NCBI GenBank assembly: GCA_028752905.1
Contig: JAQNBH010000007.1
Span: forward strand, 44,629,588-44,693,587
Origin: Cladorhizidae sp. MBARI D1340-BT2
Lineage: Eukaryota; Porifera; Demospongiae; Poecilosclerida; Cladorhizidae
DNA length: 64,000 nt
Direction: 5' to 3'
Shown one piece after another: positions 49,023 to 61,310 of this stretch. Position 1 is the first letter of the stretch, and every line of letters begins with the position of its first letter. A program made the position numbers and the translations under genes. The notes below the pieces were generated by a model, which had not been told where the DNA came from, did not search any database, and worked only from the letters and a program-made list of their open reading frames with translations.

Positions 49023-49814
49023 ACTGCACCATTGGAACACATGAATAACTTGGCACTGGACTGTGTGTCAGGCAAATATTATATATCGACATTCATACTT
49101 GCTTACTGTACTGTCAAGCTTCTGTTCTCTATCTGTAGTGGCAAGAAGCCATAAACTTCCATTTTGGTATTACTGACATAAATTAATTACTACAACAACT
49201 AATTACAACAACTTTCATTTTCAGTGAGAACAAAAAAGAACCAAAAAAACAATGTCTTAAATTGTGTGGGCTTAAATTTTGGTTGCTATGGCAACATCTC
49301 ATGAATATTGATGTAATCGCTTTTGTTTTGATTTCTCTAATTCTGTTATATAGTAGTAATTACTTGCCACTTACCACTTACTTGCCACCAAATGAACTTT
49401 AATTTTGCGTTAACCCTTTTTCATTCTAAAATCTAAAAACAAGGGGGTATAAGTTGAGGAAAGGTGTTATATTGAAAATAGTAATTTTAAGGCAATGAGT
49501 TATGTTGGAGTTACAAAATTCTAAATAATGTTTTGCTATCAATTCACTAAACATCTGTAAAGTAAAAAAATGTATTACTATAGCAGGAACACGACGATGC
49601 GATTTATATAATTTCACAGCATCTTCTATATAGTTGTTTTTCCTTCACGGTACACACGATGATATTCCCTCACTCTTCTATATTAATAATTCGAAGTTCT
49701 GTATCAACTCAAAACTAACTACTGGTTGAATGATTTTCTCCAGTGCTTCAAATGTAGAATCAAGTTAGTACGTGTGAACTGTTTTGCCGTCAAACCCGTT
49801 CAATAGGGTTTAAC
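49023..49814. other. NUP37 3' flank, intergenic
   Basis: AT-rich unique sequence with no gene visible and no canonical polyadenylation signal seen. Confidence 0.35.
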
Positions 49815-49817
49815 TCG

Positions 49818-50990
49818 CTATGGTAAACTTTTCACAGTTCCAGTATCCTCCAGATTGGGTCCCATACTTGAACAAACCCTGGAAGCTCTTGGAATGGCTG
49901 GATAAATTTGCTTTGCTTGCTCATGTTCTTCCTCATTGAGCTGCAGATAACCATGATGCTCAGTAATAAAGTCATCACCACAGATAACCATGATGCTCAG
50001 TAATAAAGTCATCACGATGGCCCTTCATTTGCATGAAAAGTGGACTCATCAGGTAAATAAGCACAAGCTTTCTTAAGGCAGTACTGGAGCCTACACATTT
50101 TCTTCCAATTTTCCATCCCTACACTCTGTTGGTGGCAAATGTGTGGGGTCCAAATAGGTACCTCAATTTTTTCTTTAAGTATATCTTCCTGTACTCCATT
50201 ACATCTTCCCTCTCATGACCATCGACATACACACCCTTCGGTAAGATGTAGGATGGAAGCCAAGATAATGTAGCCACTTACAAGCAGTGCGAGGAATTAT
50301 GCTCCGAGGAAAGGCAGGAGGGAGGTGAGAGTAGGGCAGCAAATCATGGTTAACCCAGGCAGCAAATCATGGCTAACCCAGGCAGCAAATCATGGTTAAC
50401 CCAGGCAGCAAATCATGGTTAACCCAGGCAGCAAATCATGGTTAACCCAGGCAGCAAATCATGGTTAACCCAGGCAGCAAATCATGGCTAACCCAGGCAG
50501 CAAATCATGGCTAACCCAGGCAGCAAATCATGGTTAACCCAGGCAGCAAATCATGGTTAACCCAGGCAGCAAATCATGGTTAACCCAGGCAGCAAATCAT
50601 GGTTAACCCAGGCAGCAAATCTAGCAGCTGTCATGGTTTCATAGGCATTTTGCTGCAACCATGTCAGTACTTTCGCTTGTGCTTTCCTCTTAGAGAATCA
50701 GAAAACTCTCCCTTGTTACTGTAAAAAATAATTCCTCCATGATTGAATCGAGTGGTTACTGAACCCTACCACAGATCCTGCCTCATGTATACAGCTGCTA
50801 CATTTGTCAGTCCAAATCTTATCCTGAAAGTGTCCAGAAAAAGGATAGCAAACATTTTCTGGACAGACTTTGGCTGACTAGAGACCCATTCTTTATAGCA
50901 AGCTGTTGCTGCTTCTTCTGTAAAGATATGGTTGTCAGAGGAGCTATCATTGTCACTCTCTTCATCGGACGAATGAACTGATGGGAGCAT
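49818..50990 (-). pseudogene. DDE transposase relic (DGHER-type) split by a minisatellite
   Basis: Read on the minus strand, the N-terminal piece (50,766-50,990) has ATACYKEWVSSQPKSVQKMF. After a 23-bp array come FPRSIIPRTACKWLHYLGFH, then GVYVDGHEREDVMEYRK (by one frameshift), AYLPDESTFHANEG holding a likely catalytic Asp, and finally DDFITEHHGYLQLNEEEHEQ followed by AKQIYPAIPRASRV. These segments occur in this order in a DDE-endonuclease family known to me from cnidarian and fungal genomes. Multiple stops and shifts show it is dead. Confidence 0.7.
50330..50625. repeat. 23-bp minisatellite inside the DDE transposase relic
   Basis: Unit contains GGCAGCAAATCATGGTTAAC, about 12 units. It separates the N-terminal and central parts of the transposase, and 23 is not a multiple of three. 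Confidence 0.95.
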
Positions 50991-51231
50991 GAACAGGGCT
51001 AGAAGTTTGGACTGAATTGATCCAATGAAACATTGTCCAGCTTGTAAGCTAGGTATAGGTTGACCTCACTTCTTGAAGAAGTGGCGTTTCTGGTTCAGAC
51101 TCCAATTCAGGCAACTGTGACACAGTGTCCTTGAAGAGTCACTCATATTGGTCGTAGCGCTTTAGCAGTTCTCATACTCTCAGCTCTGGCTAGCTGGCAA
51201 TTTCTTTTCACCCATTTGGGCTTTTTTGCAC

Positions 51232-51453
51232 TCATGTTACTAGGAGACGGGAAGATAGCCATGATGATATAATGTCAATATCTGATTGCACTGAATCTAA
51301 GGAAAAGGTTGAAGAGAATGGATGGGAGAGGAGAATGTCGTCTGCATAAAGAATAAGTGTAGAAATAGAGAAGTAGAAGGTATAAATCACGTCAGTGCAA
51401 AATGGATTGGTGAGGCGAGAATTTACTGCTGAAGATCTGGAGAAAACCCGCAA
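51232..51453 (-). pseudogene. Reverse transcriptase fragment with YADD box (LINE)
   Basis: The minus strand reads STLILYADDILLSHPFSS followed by SDIDIISSWLSSRLL. This is reverse transcriptase motif C and the following helix of CR1/L2/Jockey-like LINEs. A short fragment only. Confidence 0.75.
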
Positions 51454-51524
51454 GAAAAGTGAATGGAATAAGTTGTTTTTTTAATTGTATATTAAAAGAA
51501 AGAAATATGATGCCCCAAAAATTG

Positions 51525-51700
51525 GGGAGATGGTTTCTAATAGCAACTGGGGACTCAAACTCGACGAGGTACCTTCTCCAACGTTTGTCTGTGGCGATAC
51601 AGAGAGGGAATGCGGCAGCAGTTTTGCGCTCCTTAGGTCCAACTCCACATCATGACTCATTGTCTTTGTTTGTTTGTATGATTAATGTATGCCAATAACT
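51525..51700 (+). pseudogene. 3' end fragment of an endonuclease-type LINE
   Basis: The frame reads TGDSNSTRYLLQRLSVAIQR followed by GNAAAVLRSLG and a stop. It resembles the extreme C-terminus of the LINE at 61,558-63,735 (NEATRHLFQRLAINLWRGNA), so a second, diverged member of that LINE group left its tail here. An AT-rich tail follows. Confidence 0.6.
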
Positions 51701-51956
51701 AATAGCACAACATAATATTGTTGATGTTATGTATGTTTATACTATATTAGTGCATATTATATATATAATTATTATACTTAGAAGGTAGTTTGCTGATGAA
51801 GGCTACAAATAGTGCTCCCTGATGATTGCATTCGCATGAAACTGCAGTAGGACTAGCCATCCCAGTACTTTTCTATAATTATTATATATATATATTATTG
51901 TATTATATATTACATAATTATATTGTCATGATAATAATAAGAATAACAGGCTTTAA

Positions 51957-52182
51957 AATGTGGGGAATTTACTTCTTCCGTAATCACTTGAACAAAACTC
52001 ATTAGCTACATGTCTTAAGTCTAACTTATCAGTGAAGTCTTTGTGTACATGCAAAATCATGATGGCCTTCCTGGGCATTTTTTATCTCAAGTAGGTTTTG
52101 ACTCGCCTCATTGCCGAAAATGAACGCTCACTTACAGCATTGGTTGCTGGAGCTACTAGCAGTAGGCGAATAACTTGGATTA
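51957..52182 (-). pseudogene. hAT transposase C-terminal fragment
   Basis: The minus strand reads QVIRLLLVAPATNAVSERSF, then SAMRRVKTYLR, a single stop, and AIMILHVHKDFTDKLDL with VANEF. This is the complete hAT dimerisation domain end with one nonsense codon. It is distinct in sequence from the hAT elements at 7.9 kb and 44-46 kb. Confidence 0.85.
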
Positions 52183-53309
52183 TCTGTGAGTATTAAAAAA
52201 TTCTCTGACATTCCATTTCAATACTGAATATATATTTAATTTCATGTGCTGTCCATTTCATAGTTGGTGTGGAAAGTGCACACACACACACATACACACA
52301 ACAAAAATGGTTTGGTAAATCACACGCCTCCTGCTTGTGAAGTGACTTCCCAGATTTTCTGCCATTGAAAATGTATCCTCACAATCCTCGTCCAAATCAA
52401 GTCTTTCCGCCACTTCTTAGAGTATTTCCTGCGGCATGCATGTGTGTGCCAGAAGATCATCTTTCACTAAATCTTCTGAATAGAGTGAAAATACGACATC
52501 ATTATCACCTTCCACTTAGCTTGGCTTGACCACCACTAAGAAGCAACTGTTCCAAATTGTTATGTATTTAATAGCTCAAATCAGTCGGAAATGCAGCTGA
52601 TCACAGTATCAAGAGTATTAAAATAAATTGCACGATAGTGACTTTCTGGTGTAACTGCAGTTGTACCCACTGGTGCTGGGGGAGTCGAGGCATTGTGGCG
52701 GTCTCCTCTTATGGTAATAATAGCTCTTCAACATCACACTCATCAGCTTCTTTTGTTACACGCTGCCAGAATAGAATGTAGCTCCTCATTGACTGCATTG
52801 GGCCACACAAAAAATAGAGTAAATGACACTGAAGGATTTGTAGCGACCAAAGAGCAGGTTTCACATAACTCAGTATGCACGTTATATATTATAATCACCA
52901 CAAACTATCCGCACAGACACGCACGGTTACATACAATTATCCACCAATACGTAACAAACATCTACCCACAACTAGCTAGAAATTATAGCCTACATAGCTA
53001 ATATACATCTACCCACAAGCTATCACAACCAATCAAGAACAATAACCACAAACCATCCTGCACAAACATACCCCCCATCAACCCCAAAACAATCACAGCC
53101 ATTCAACAGCTTGTTTCTCGATCATCACAATAATCGTTTCTGAATAATTGCTTGCTTACAGGGTAGTTAGGCTTATAGGGTAGTTAGTGCCATTTTAGCC
53201 AGGTGCTGTCCTTCGGAAGCACTCATTTTTGTGTATGCACGGTCTTGCTCAAGTTGTCAGAGTGCCTGAGAATAGAGTGTAATAGAGAAGCTTATAGTGA
53301 TGCAATGTG
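52183..53309. other. Intergenic, probable transposon debris
   Basis: Possibly the upstream part of the hAT relic on the minus strand, too decayed to translate. A + strand open frame (52,693-53,001) has no domain. A short duplication TAGGGTAGTTAG lies near 53,160-53,190. Confidence 0.35.
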
Positions 53310-53409
53310 TCACGGGTTAGGAGATATCACTACAAGAAAGTTACATGTACTGGCAATTATCCAATGAAGAAGAAAAACAGAAATCAAGACAGATGAGTAG
53401 GTAAGTGCC

Positions 53410-55361
53410 TTGTGGCTAACTTTGGTATGGTACAACTCAAAACAAGGAATGTTACACGGGAACTTTGCAGGATTTGCACCTGTATTTGGTGGTGACCTTT
53501 TTCCTTCCTTTTTTATTACTGCAGACAGCACACACACGCAACCTCAGTCGACCACTTCACAAGGAGGCATTACTTCCATGAAGTGCCTTCCTGTGAGGCG
53601 GAGAGGTTCTGGAAGAGCTTCGATTGGGTGTCAAGTCATGACTTCATCTAAGGATTCCAACTCATGCTCCATCAAACTAGCCTGTTGGAGCAAACCCCTT
53701 GCCACCTCCACCAAAAACAGTTCACGTGAGAGCTTGCGTCAGCTGTTCATGTTTCTTTGTATATTATGTATGCATTCACGTAGGCCACTTTGAGGAGGTG
53801 AAAGGCAGCTCGCTTCCACCACTTTGGTGTTCGGTGTTGGGAAGGTGTAATAACCTTGATCTGATTTGTCAACTCCTCCCATGAAAGTGTTGTAGTCGAT
53901 CACTTTGAGTTTGATAATGTCTTCCACACCTGTTGCAGAAAGCCTGCTCTGTCGATGCTTTGAAACTGTGGTGTCATCATGGATGGTGCTAAGCATGGTG
54001 ACAACTCGTTTGTCTTTCCATTTTAGGGCAAGGACACCATCTGTACTGACAGACTTGATGTCACCCTTATCAAGCTTGTCATTAATTTTGCCTTTATCAT
54101 TGCAGGAATCCCTCTGCGATTCACTCTTACCGTCCCACATGCACCAAAGCCAAGATTTCTGAGGCTGACAATCAAGTCTGGACTGGTGTAGTAGTTATCG
54201 CAGTACAGATGGTGCCCTTTGTGCTCAAGCCCATCTATGAGACGAATCACCAATGCTTGTGTGATGCCCATTCCATTGGCTGTCAGGCTTTCATCCTTAC
54301 CTGCATGATTGTGATAATAAAGGTAATTTGTTCAATACACGTTCAATGTTCTGTTCACCTTATAAATGATTTTGAAAAGTTACATGCTTACCAGCATAGA
54401 GTCGCCAACTGTAGGTGTACCCTCTACGACTGTCAAGACAAAGGCCTTCATGCCCCACTTCGTTGGTTTCATTAGTAGATACTGAATAAACCAAAGTCTA
54501 CCTTTGAACCCAATCATGGACTCATCTACCGACACTTCACGACCAGGTATGTAAGATTCCTTGAAAGCGAGTATATAGGAGGTGCTCCATAAGTGGGTGT
54601 ATCTTATATAGGGCATCATACCCCTGCTGACCTCTTGGTGGTATGTATCCTCTACTATCGTTTAGGTGGAAAAAACGAAGAAGGATGGTGAAATGGTTCC
54701 TCTTCATGATGCACGAGAAGGCACTGGTAGCAAATGGCCATTTTGTGCTCCAATAATCATCAATTCTGTGTTTGCTGTCCACACTCATAATAGCCAGAAA
54801 CTTCTTCATGTCAGCAAGTGAACACTGCTTCCATTCTCTGGCTCAGGATTGGGTGGTAGGACATTTCCTGTGATGAATTGTTCTGCAAATCTATTTGTTT
54901 CATCAACCAATCCCTGGCAGGATATCATCCCCAAGAAACAGCTGAACAAAATCCACAGGCACTTTTCCTGTCATGTCAACAGTGCAGCCGGATTTCTGGC
55001 CAAGAATTACACTGAGCTGGAAGAGGTCTGGCTCAACGTGGAGCTGGAAGAGGTCTGGCTGACAGTTGCACTGCTGGAGCTGGAAGAGGTCTGGCTGACA
55101 ATTACACTGCTGGAACTGGAAGAGGTCTGGCTGACAGTTAGACTGCTGGAGCTGGAAGAGGTCTGGCTGACAGTTACACTGGAACTGGAAGAGATACTGC
55201 TAGCAGCACTACAAAACCAACACCACCATCCACAGCACCAATAGCATCATCACCACTACCACTATAATCAACATACCACTATAATCAACATATCCATCAA
55301 AATCTTCATCACTGTCTTCAGCATCTAATAATCTTATAACATCATTTGTGTTATATTTCAT
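53410..55361 (-). pseudogene. piggyBac (PGBD-type) transposase, frameshifted
   Basis: The start is the minus-strand ATG at 55,361, followed by an acidic segment (DVIRLLDAEDSDEDFDGYVD). After a repeat expansion come VPVDFVQLFLGDDILPG and ETNRFAEQF, STKWPFATSAFSCIMKRNHF, PGREVSVDESMIGFKGRLWF with the first catalytic Asp, HHLYCDNYYTSPDLIVSLRN with the second, MGGVDKSDQ with the third, and a C-terminal cysteine motif ending PCFELYHTK. Domain order is complete, but at least four frameshifts break it. Terminal repeats with TTAA were not found. Confidence 0.88.
55010..55200. repeat. 33-36-bp repeat in the piggyBac transposase N-terminal region
   Basis: Five units contain CTGGAAGAGGTCTGGCTGAC, spacing 27-36 bp, all multiples of three. 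They lie between the acidic N-terminus and the first conserved block. Confidence 0.85.
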
Positions 55362-56330
55362 TTGTAACGCACTTCAGTGTACTTATGTACTTGCCTACTT
55401 CAGAGAATATCTTTAAAAAACCACAACAGCCAGCTAGCTGTCTGTATCCTATGTCAAAAGAACAATAATGTCAAAAGAACAATAACAGATATTAGTCCGG
55501 CAGTCAGGGGGTTGGACCTTGCAATAGGGTACAACCAAAAATTTCTTACTGTTTTTAGTTATATAGGGTGTCCTCAGTACAAAACTGCATGATGACACTG
55601 TCATCATTGAGCAATTTTTTTAATGGCCGTTTTAATCCTCCTACCAGCAACATTATAAAGGTTTATTTGTTTTTATGTAGTATGATTTTCACATTATTTT
55701 TATATAGGAAGAGGGATGAAGAAAAATATACAGTGACCATATATGAGATGATAGTGAGGAACATTATGACCAAAATTTAGCTGCTTAGCAACAAACCACA
55801 TTGTCGTGAATATCATTATAATAAACAGGAAGTTTTGTGAAAAAGCGTTCAACTTTAGGTGTACAACAGTTTACCATTGCTCATCACGCTGTTAGCTGAT
55901 GATTTAGATGAAGGAGAAAGGTTGAGAAATGCATAACTTGGTCTTAGAGAAATTGCTGTGAAATTCCCAGGAAAGGACATAATTATAGGGTATCCTTATT
56001 ATAAAAACTGCATGATGACACTTTGTCATCATTGAGTAAATTTTTTAATGGCCATTTTTAATAATTGGTCTTTGTAACATTGCCATAATATTTTACCATG
56101 CAGGAATTAAAAAAATAGCATCAATTGGCCTCTATATTGTATCCCCCACATTAGCTACATCAGGTTGACCAAGTGCTATTAAAAATTTGTTCCAATTTCA
56201 AGTTCATTTATGTGAAAGAGACATATACCTTCATTAACCTCTGTATCTTTTACTCCCCTTGGAAGGCGATATCATGGAGGTCCTTGGTTAGTAAACAAAT
56301 CATGATTAAAATAAACATTATGGTGAACTT

Positions 56331-56660
56331 TTATTGTTCAGTTTCATCAATTCCTCCATCAGAGTCACTCCTATCATGTTTAGTATATGGATTGTTGCAA
56401 CTGTCCTGGTCCATACACTTACAGAATGATGTACAGGACAGACTTGCTTTCTTACATGAGCAGCTATTCCTGGAGCAGGCAACACAGCCACAGGCTACAA
56501 CTTTCATAAGCTCTGGTGGGGCAACCTTGGAAACACCAGTAGATGGGGATTGTACAATATCCCATCCAAATTCACAGATATTCACATCAGGTTGCAGCAT
56601 CTGGTCAGCTGCTTTCCAAAGCATAACTTGCAGGTGGGCTCTCTTAATATGTTCATGCAA
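56331..56660 (-). pseudogene. Tesmin/TSO1-like CXC zinc domain, Academ-like protein C-terminus
   Basis: After HIKRAHLQVMLWKAADQ the chain carries ACGCVACSRNSCSCKKASLS and CTSFCKCMDQDSC ending in NNP. The C-x-C...C-x-C...C-x3-C-x-C pattern is that of CXC (tesmin) DNA-binding domains and may be the Cys8 zinc finger described for Academ proteins. Confidence 0.75.
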
Positions 56661-56906
56661 TGCTGGATCAGTAGGTGGTATATAGGCACTTGATCTTTGG
56701 TGTATCTTTCCTACTGATGAAAATGGTATGACGCAGCTTGTTCATTGAATTTTCATGTTGCTTATCCTTGTAGAGGAGACTAACAAACCTGCACCCAGCT
56801 TTTATGGCATCAGAAATATTTGAATTCTGTTCCCCAAGGACCTCCAGTTGAAGCTCATGCTTCATCATGATCGACACAGCAGATACTTTACCTTTGCCAA
56901 ACAAAA

Positions 56907-57719
56907 TTAATAACTCACAGTATATCGCATCCCCGTGAGGGCATGTATGGCTAACAGCTGACAGCACTTGTTGCCAAGCTGCTTTGCAGTTGCATTGATG
57001 TCCATCACTTTGCCATTTGATTTTTTCATGGTCATTTGTGCAGTGGCTTGCCACTTCCAACAGAAGAACACCAATAATACAAATATATCTGTGTCATCTG
57101 ACACTACTTGCACATGTGTCCTCTTTAGGCTAGTGATGAGGAACTTCACATAGCCGATGATGTTGCAGTCAGCTTCCTCATGTGGGGACACTGGGTTGAT
57201 TTCTCCCACCATGTTCACATTGGGGCATTCATTTTCAGTACAGAACAACTTTATCAACTCCTTCTTGTTGTGGGCACTTTTCATGATTGAGTCCCTAGCA
57301 GGTAGAGCTGTCTCCAATGAGAGTGTCAGTGATGGGCAAACAGTCGCTCCTGTTCTCCTCATACGCTCATGCAATTTGATAGATCCCTCCACATATCTGT
57401 CAAAGACTACTATTACATTATGGCTCCTTTCCACTGCTCTAAGGAAGTTCTTCTGGAGATTCTTGACTGTTCCTACTTTGGGCCAAGTAATTTGGAACAA
57501 CATTTCATTCCCATCCACTACATTCACCTCTGGCTCACTGATGTCCTTGCACCATACTGCAAGTTTATGCAGCAACTGGGATTTGCTGCTCTTCCTGAGA
57601 TACCCATAGTCATCAAAGATGGCAGGTGGAACTGGTGCAAGCTCATAGCTCAGAATACTCTCCAGAGTAATGTCTCTCATTTGTGATATAACTAGCAATC
57701 TCCCATACAATAATTCCAT
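56907..57719 (-). pseudogene. XPG/PIN-like nuclease domain, Academ-like protein
   Basis: Acidic motifs occur in the order expected for XPG/FEN-type PIN nucleases: VIVVFDRYVEGSIKLHERMR, then PHEEADCNIIGYV, then VVSDDTDIFVLLV. EEAD and SDDTD are typical metal-binding motifs. The segment ends LAIHALTG, which in relatives continues into a GCDT motif; here that continuation is lost at a frameshift (57,060-56,668 continues the protein). Confidence 0.7.
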
Positions 57720-57739
57720 GTCATAGATAGTTTGGTCCC

Positions 57740-58969
57740 CTATCTTTGTTCCATAGACTCCATGGTGACAACCTTAGAGTGGATAGATGTATAGAAACCT
57801 CCAGGTAGGGTTCCTCTGAATTCTGCTGCCATACATTCCCCGATTGCTAGTGCATCATGAACATTTACCTTGTCATCATCAGCAATGTGCCCATTGACAA
57901 TGTTAAAGAGGGCATATGCATTTGTCTGCTGCAGTGGGTGAGGGTACTTTGCTAGTTCCCGTTGGATTTTCTTCCTGTCTGCCTTCATTCTTTCTCTTCC
58001 TTCCTCTTTGTGTATGTTTGTCTTAGCATCATACTCACCTTCATCATGATCATGAAACATTTCATCCATCACCTGTGAAACTGTATTACAGACATGGTAG
58101 GGGAGAGAATCCATCCTGCAACCTGATCTGGAGATAGTGTCAGTCCAACAAGACCACCCTTTGCTTTGCCATGACGAATGTATGTCTGTTCGCCAAACTG
58201 ATGAGAATACAGCATTCCAACTTCCACTGCTGTACCGACAAACATGATGACCCATGTAGAAGACTACAAGTGCCTCCTCATCCAGCTGTGCCTGGAACTC
58301 CATTAGATGCCAAGTTATGTATCTGGCATAGTTCCAATGGCCAGCAGCAAAGAAATATGGCACCATTTTGGTAAGACAATATATATGCAGCACATAATTG
58401 CCTTCTCGCTCTGCTCTGACAAACATGTGTGCCAATGCAACTGGATAGATGAGGCAGTCTATCCAAAGGCGGCCTGTTTTTGATGACCTAACAGACCCAA
58501 GCTCTTCCTCTATGGCCTCATAGGTAGCTTTTCCTCTGAGGATACAATCTTGCAGAAGCCCAGTGACAACCATTCGGAGAACTCTCATTGCCTTTGGCCA
58601 GGCTTTTCCATTGAGCATGCTGCTCACACCTTTATAAGCAGCATTCAATATTTCTTCAAGGCCAGAGCTCTTCATTAGCTTCCCTATGCATCCCAGGAAT
58701 GACATTAGTGTGTGCATGCCTCCTGGTCTGACAATGAGGTTTTTCCATCTTGTTGGGTTAGACCACCTTATCTGAATTGCTACTTTATAGAGCTGTAGAT
58801 CAGCCACTAAGTGAATATATCTCTGACCATGAGTCTTCATGAACTCTTCAATGTACAGAATACTTGTGAGTACCGTATCTGGATGGCTAGGTGGAGCATC
58901 TATGAGAGGTCCATAGATGTATTTTGTGGCTTTAGATACATGCCCTTTTTCTCTTGCAAGGTGGTTCAT
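57740..58969 (-). pseudogene. Conserved core region, Academ-like protein
   Basis: Contains YGPLIDAPPSHPDTVLTSIL, RYIHLVADLQLYKVAIQIRW and IVRPGGMHTLMSFLGCIGKL followed by MKSSGLEEIL. These correspond to the IDAPP...VTFDQ.LY...RLGGFH..MNFLGAIG...GLED blocks of the family. Acidic residues in ADLQLYK and GLEE are candidate catalytic positions (inference). A local frameshift lies near 58,080-58,200. Confidence 0.7.
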
Positions 58970-59178
58970 GTAACCAGAAACCCTCAGCTGGCAGATTTTC
59001 TACATCATCCTCAGAAGTAACAATCTGTGTGAGCCATTCACAGTCAGCTTTTAGTGCTTGTGATACATCTTGTATTCTTTTAACTACCTCATGATAGGGA
59101 ATTCCATCATGGTCATGAATCACTGGTGGAGTTGGGTTTTTAGGGCCCTGGTAGTGTTCCAATGAAATGGGAGATATT

Positions 59179-59973
59179 TCACTGAGTTTTGTCTTTGCCA
59201 TCTGACCTGCTGATTCTGGGTATCACTGGATATTGCATTTCATTTTGATCTTCATTTTCATAATCAGGAGGCTGCTGTGTCAATTCTATCACTAAGGCAT
59301 GAGTTTCTCTGCAGCCATTTGGTGTGAAGATGTTCAAGTCATAATTGTCTATCCAAGATCCAAGTTTTCCACCATCATTTTTCAGACCTCTTACTGTGTA
59401 TGGCTGGTTTCCTGTATATATTGCTGCTGAAGTTCTGAACCTGCATACTTCAACATATGTGGCTGTTAGTCCATAATCATGTAAGAGAGTCACCAGTTCT
59501 TTTGATCCAAATCTGTGGTGCAGCTTTACTGCCAGGCCTAATGTGGTTTGATTGTGTGACTTTGTGATGTGGGCCTGGATGGACTGTGCAGATATCCTAG
59601 TGATTTCTCCATTTGATACCAAAATGCTAACAAACTTTAGTAGTGTGGCACTGGTGCTTTCTATGACCTTTGGCTTTTGGAAAAAGCTAATGTCATAGTC
59701 CTGTGATCTTGGTAATGCATGGCACTCTGACACTATGGTATCCTTTAGCTTTTCTACCATAACAGTTTCCTCGCTATCATCCACTTTAACTAGCCTTAGG
59801 TATTCTGGCAGGTGGTCTTTGAAGCAGAGTAAACTAGCACATCCAGTAATGTCTAGCTTTACAAGACCGTTTCCAAAGTGATTCTGTAGTTTTGAAATCA
59901 ACCGTCTTCGATGGATATCTGTAGCTTCAGATAGCTTCATATATTCTTCATGCAACTCTACAGAGGTCCACAA
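59179..59973 (-). pseudogene. Central helical region, Academ-like protein
   Basis: 264 codons continuous in frame with the N-terminal segment past the TGA (WTSVELHEEYMKLSEATDIH). It includes SILVSNGEITRISAQSIQAH and LGLAVKLHHRFGSKELVTLL. No catalytic motif is recognised. A -1/+1 shift at about 59,190 leads into a short segment (59,201-58,932) with YQGPKNPTPP. Confidence 0.65.
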
Positions 59974-60654
59974 TCATGTTGGATTATTTTTCATGGTCTC
60001 AATCAAATTATGAAAATTAAGTTCCACACTATCAGCAGCGGTTTTGGATTGTGCAGCTTTTACATTCCTAGAAGGCATAAATGAGAGATAACAGTCCTTA
60101 TGATATTGGGCATCTGCAGCATGTAGGTCAGATGGTGCACCAAGGATGCGGATGCAAACCTCATTAGCCTGTGCATCACCCCTTTCATGACATTTATCAT
60201 TAAATATTGTCTTGAGACTTTTGACTCCATGTGTTTCAGCTGTTCTGCATAAAATAACTTCCCGCCATCTTTTAGGGTTCTTCTTGTCACGTGGAAGACA
60301 TTTTTGACCACAGAAGATACAGTGAACCTTAAAGTGAAATTGTTCGATTTCAGACCTTCTCCTCCTTGCCTGGGGTTCATTTTGTGACATTTCATGATCT
60401 AATCCACGTTTCTTTGCTGCCCTAGTAATATGTTGCTTTGAGGTATAGGTGTTTACACAGTCCCTGTGGCACTGCACAGTAAGCGCATGGTTTTGCTTGA
60501 GTTCCTTCTCTAGTGTGAGATGAATACTGTCTCCCCTATCTTTACTAGCATCTACAATAGACTGAATTCTTTTAGCACCAGCAGTAGAGAGTTCCTCTGT
60601 CAGCTTGCAGTTAGGAAATATACACCCAGGCTGATCCCTATACAAATGGGGCAT
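59974..60654 (-). pseudogene. N-terminal double zinc-binding module of the Academ-like protein
   Basis: 226 codons from an ATG. The first cluster is CIFPNCKL, then a helix and VQCHRDCVNTYTSKQHI. The second is HCIFCGQKCLPRDKK followed later by APSDLHAADAQYHKDCYLSF. The C-C...H-C pairs suggest two zinc-binding folds, as expected for DNA-terminus recognition. It ends in TGA immediately followed in frame by the next open segment. Confidence 0.75.
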
Positions 60655-61310
60655 TGTATCATAAGTGTTCCTACACTTAAAGAATGAGTAACCCCGTAGT
60701 GTTATATAACTTATAGAGTCAACAGAGACACATTCTATTCAAGGACTAAGATTGCTGATCATTACTCATGTAGCTATGTCAATTATAAGGTAGAGTACTA
60801 CTCACAGATTAACTAGGTAGGAGGAACTGCTCATACTTACATGAAGATTTTTGAAACACTGTTCTTCACTCTTGAATCCCAAGCATCTCTCCTGTGTGTG
60901 TCTGTGTTTCAAAGTCCTTTGCTACAATCTAATCTGATCTGGCACATGGTTATGGATTGAGCTAAGATCACCTGATCACCTGCTCAGAAAGGGGAATCGC
61001 CTCTGTGGGAAGGGATGGAGTGCTTATTAAAACTTCAGATATAATTATGTATCTGATGTATGTAGTTTACATGAATATCAAATAGCAAATAGACCTTGAA
61101 TTTTCAATTTTGGGTGGATTTTGGGTGCCTGTAACTCTGACATAGTTATGCCTATACCTATAATTTTAGTGTCAAAAGAGAGCATAAAGCAAGGGAAACA
61201 TTTTAAATACAATATTAAGTATTTCCTATGAAGCATGTGGATGTTATGGAAGTTTAAAGTAGACCACACCCATTTCCAAACCTAGTAATATTATTTGGGT
61301 AAAGCCTTCC
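60655..61310. other. Right internal non-coding part of the Academ-like element
   Basis: AT-rich sequence between the coding start and the right terminus. No gene is seen. Confidence 0.45.

Larger units (their letters stand above)
56331..60654 (-). pseudogene. Academ-like transposase/XPG-nuclease protein, whole decayed coding region
   Basis: About 1,400 codons read in order on the minus strand with one in-frame TGA (59,974-59,976) and at least five frameshifts, near 59,190, 58,960, 58,200, 57,720, 57,000 and 56,660. Segment order and spacing are collinear with large uncharacterised proteins common in cnidarians, sponges and fish. No introns need to be assumed. It is the only sizeable coding region between the inverted termini, so it is very likely the mobility protein. 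Confidence 0.7.
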
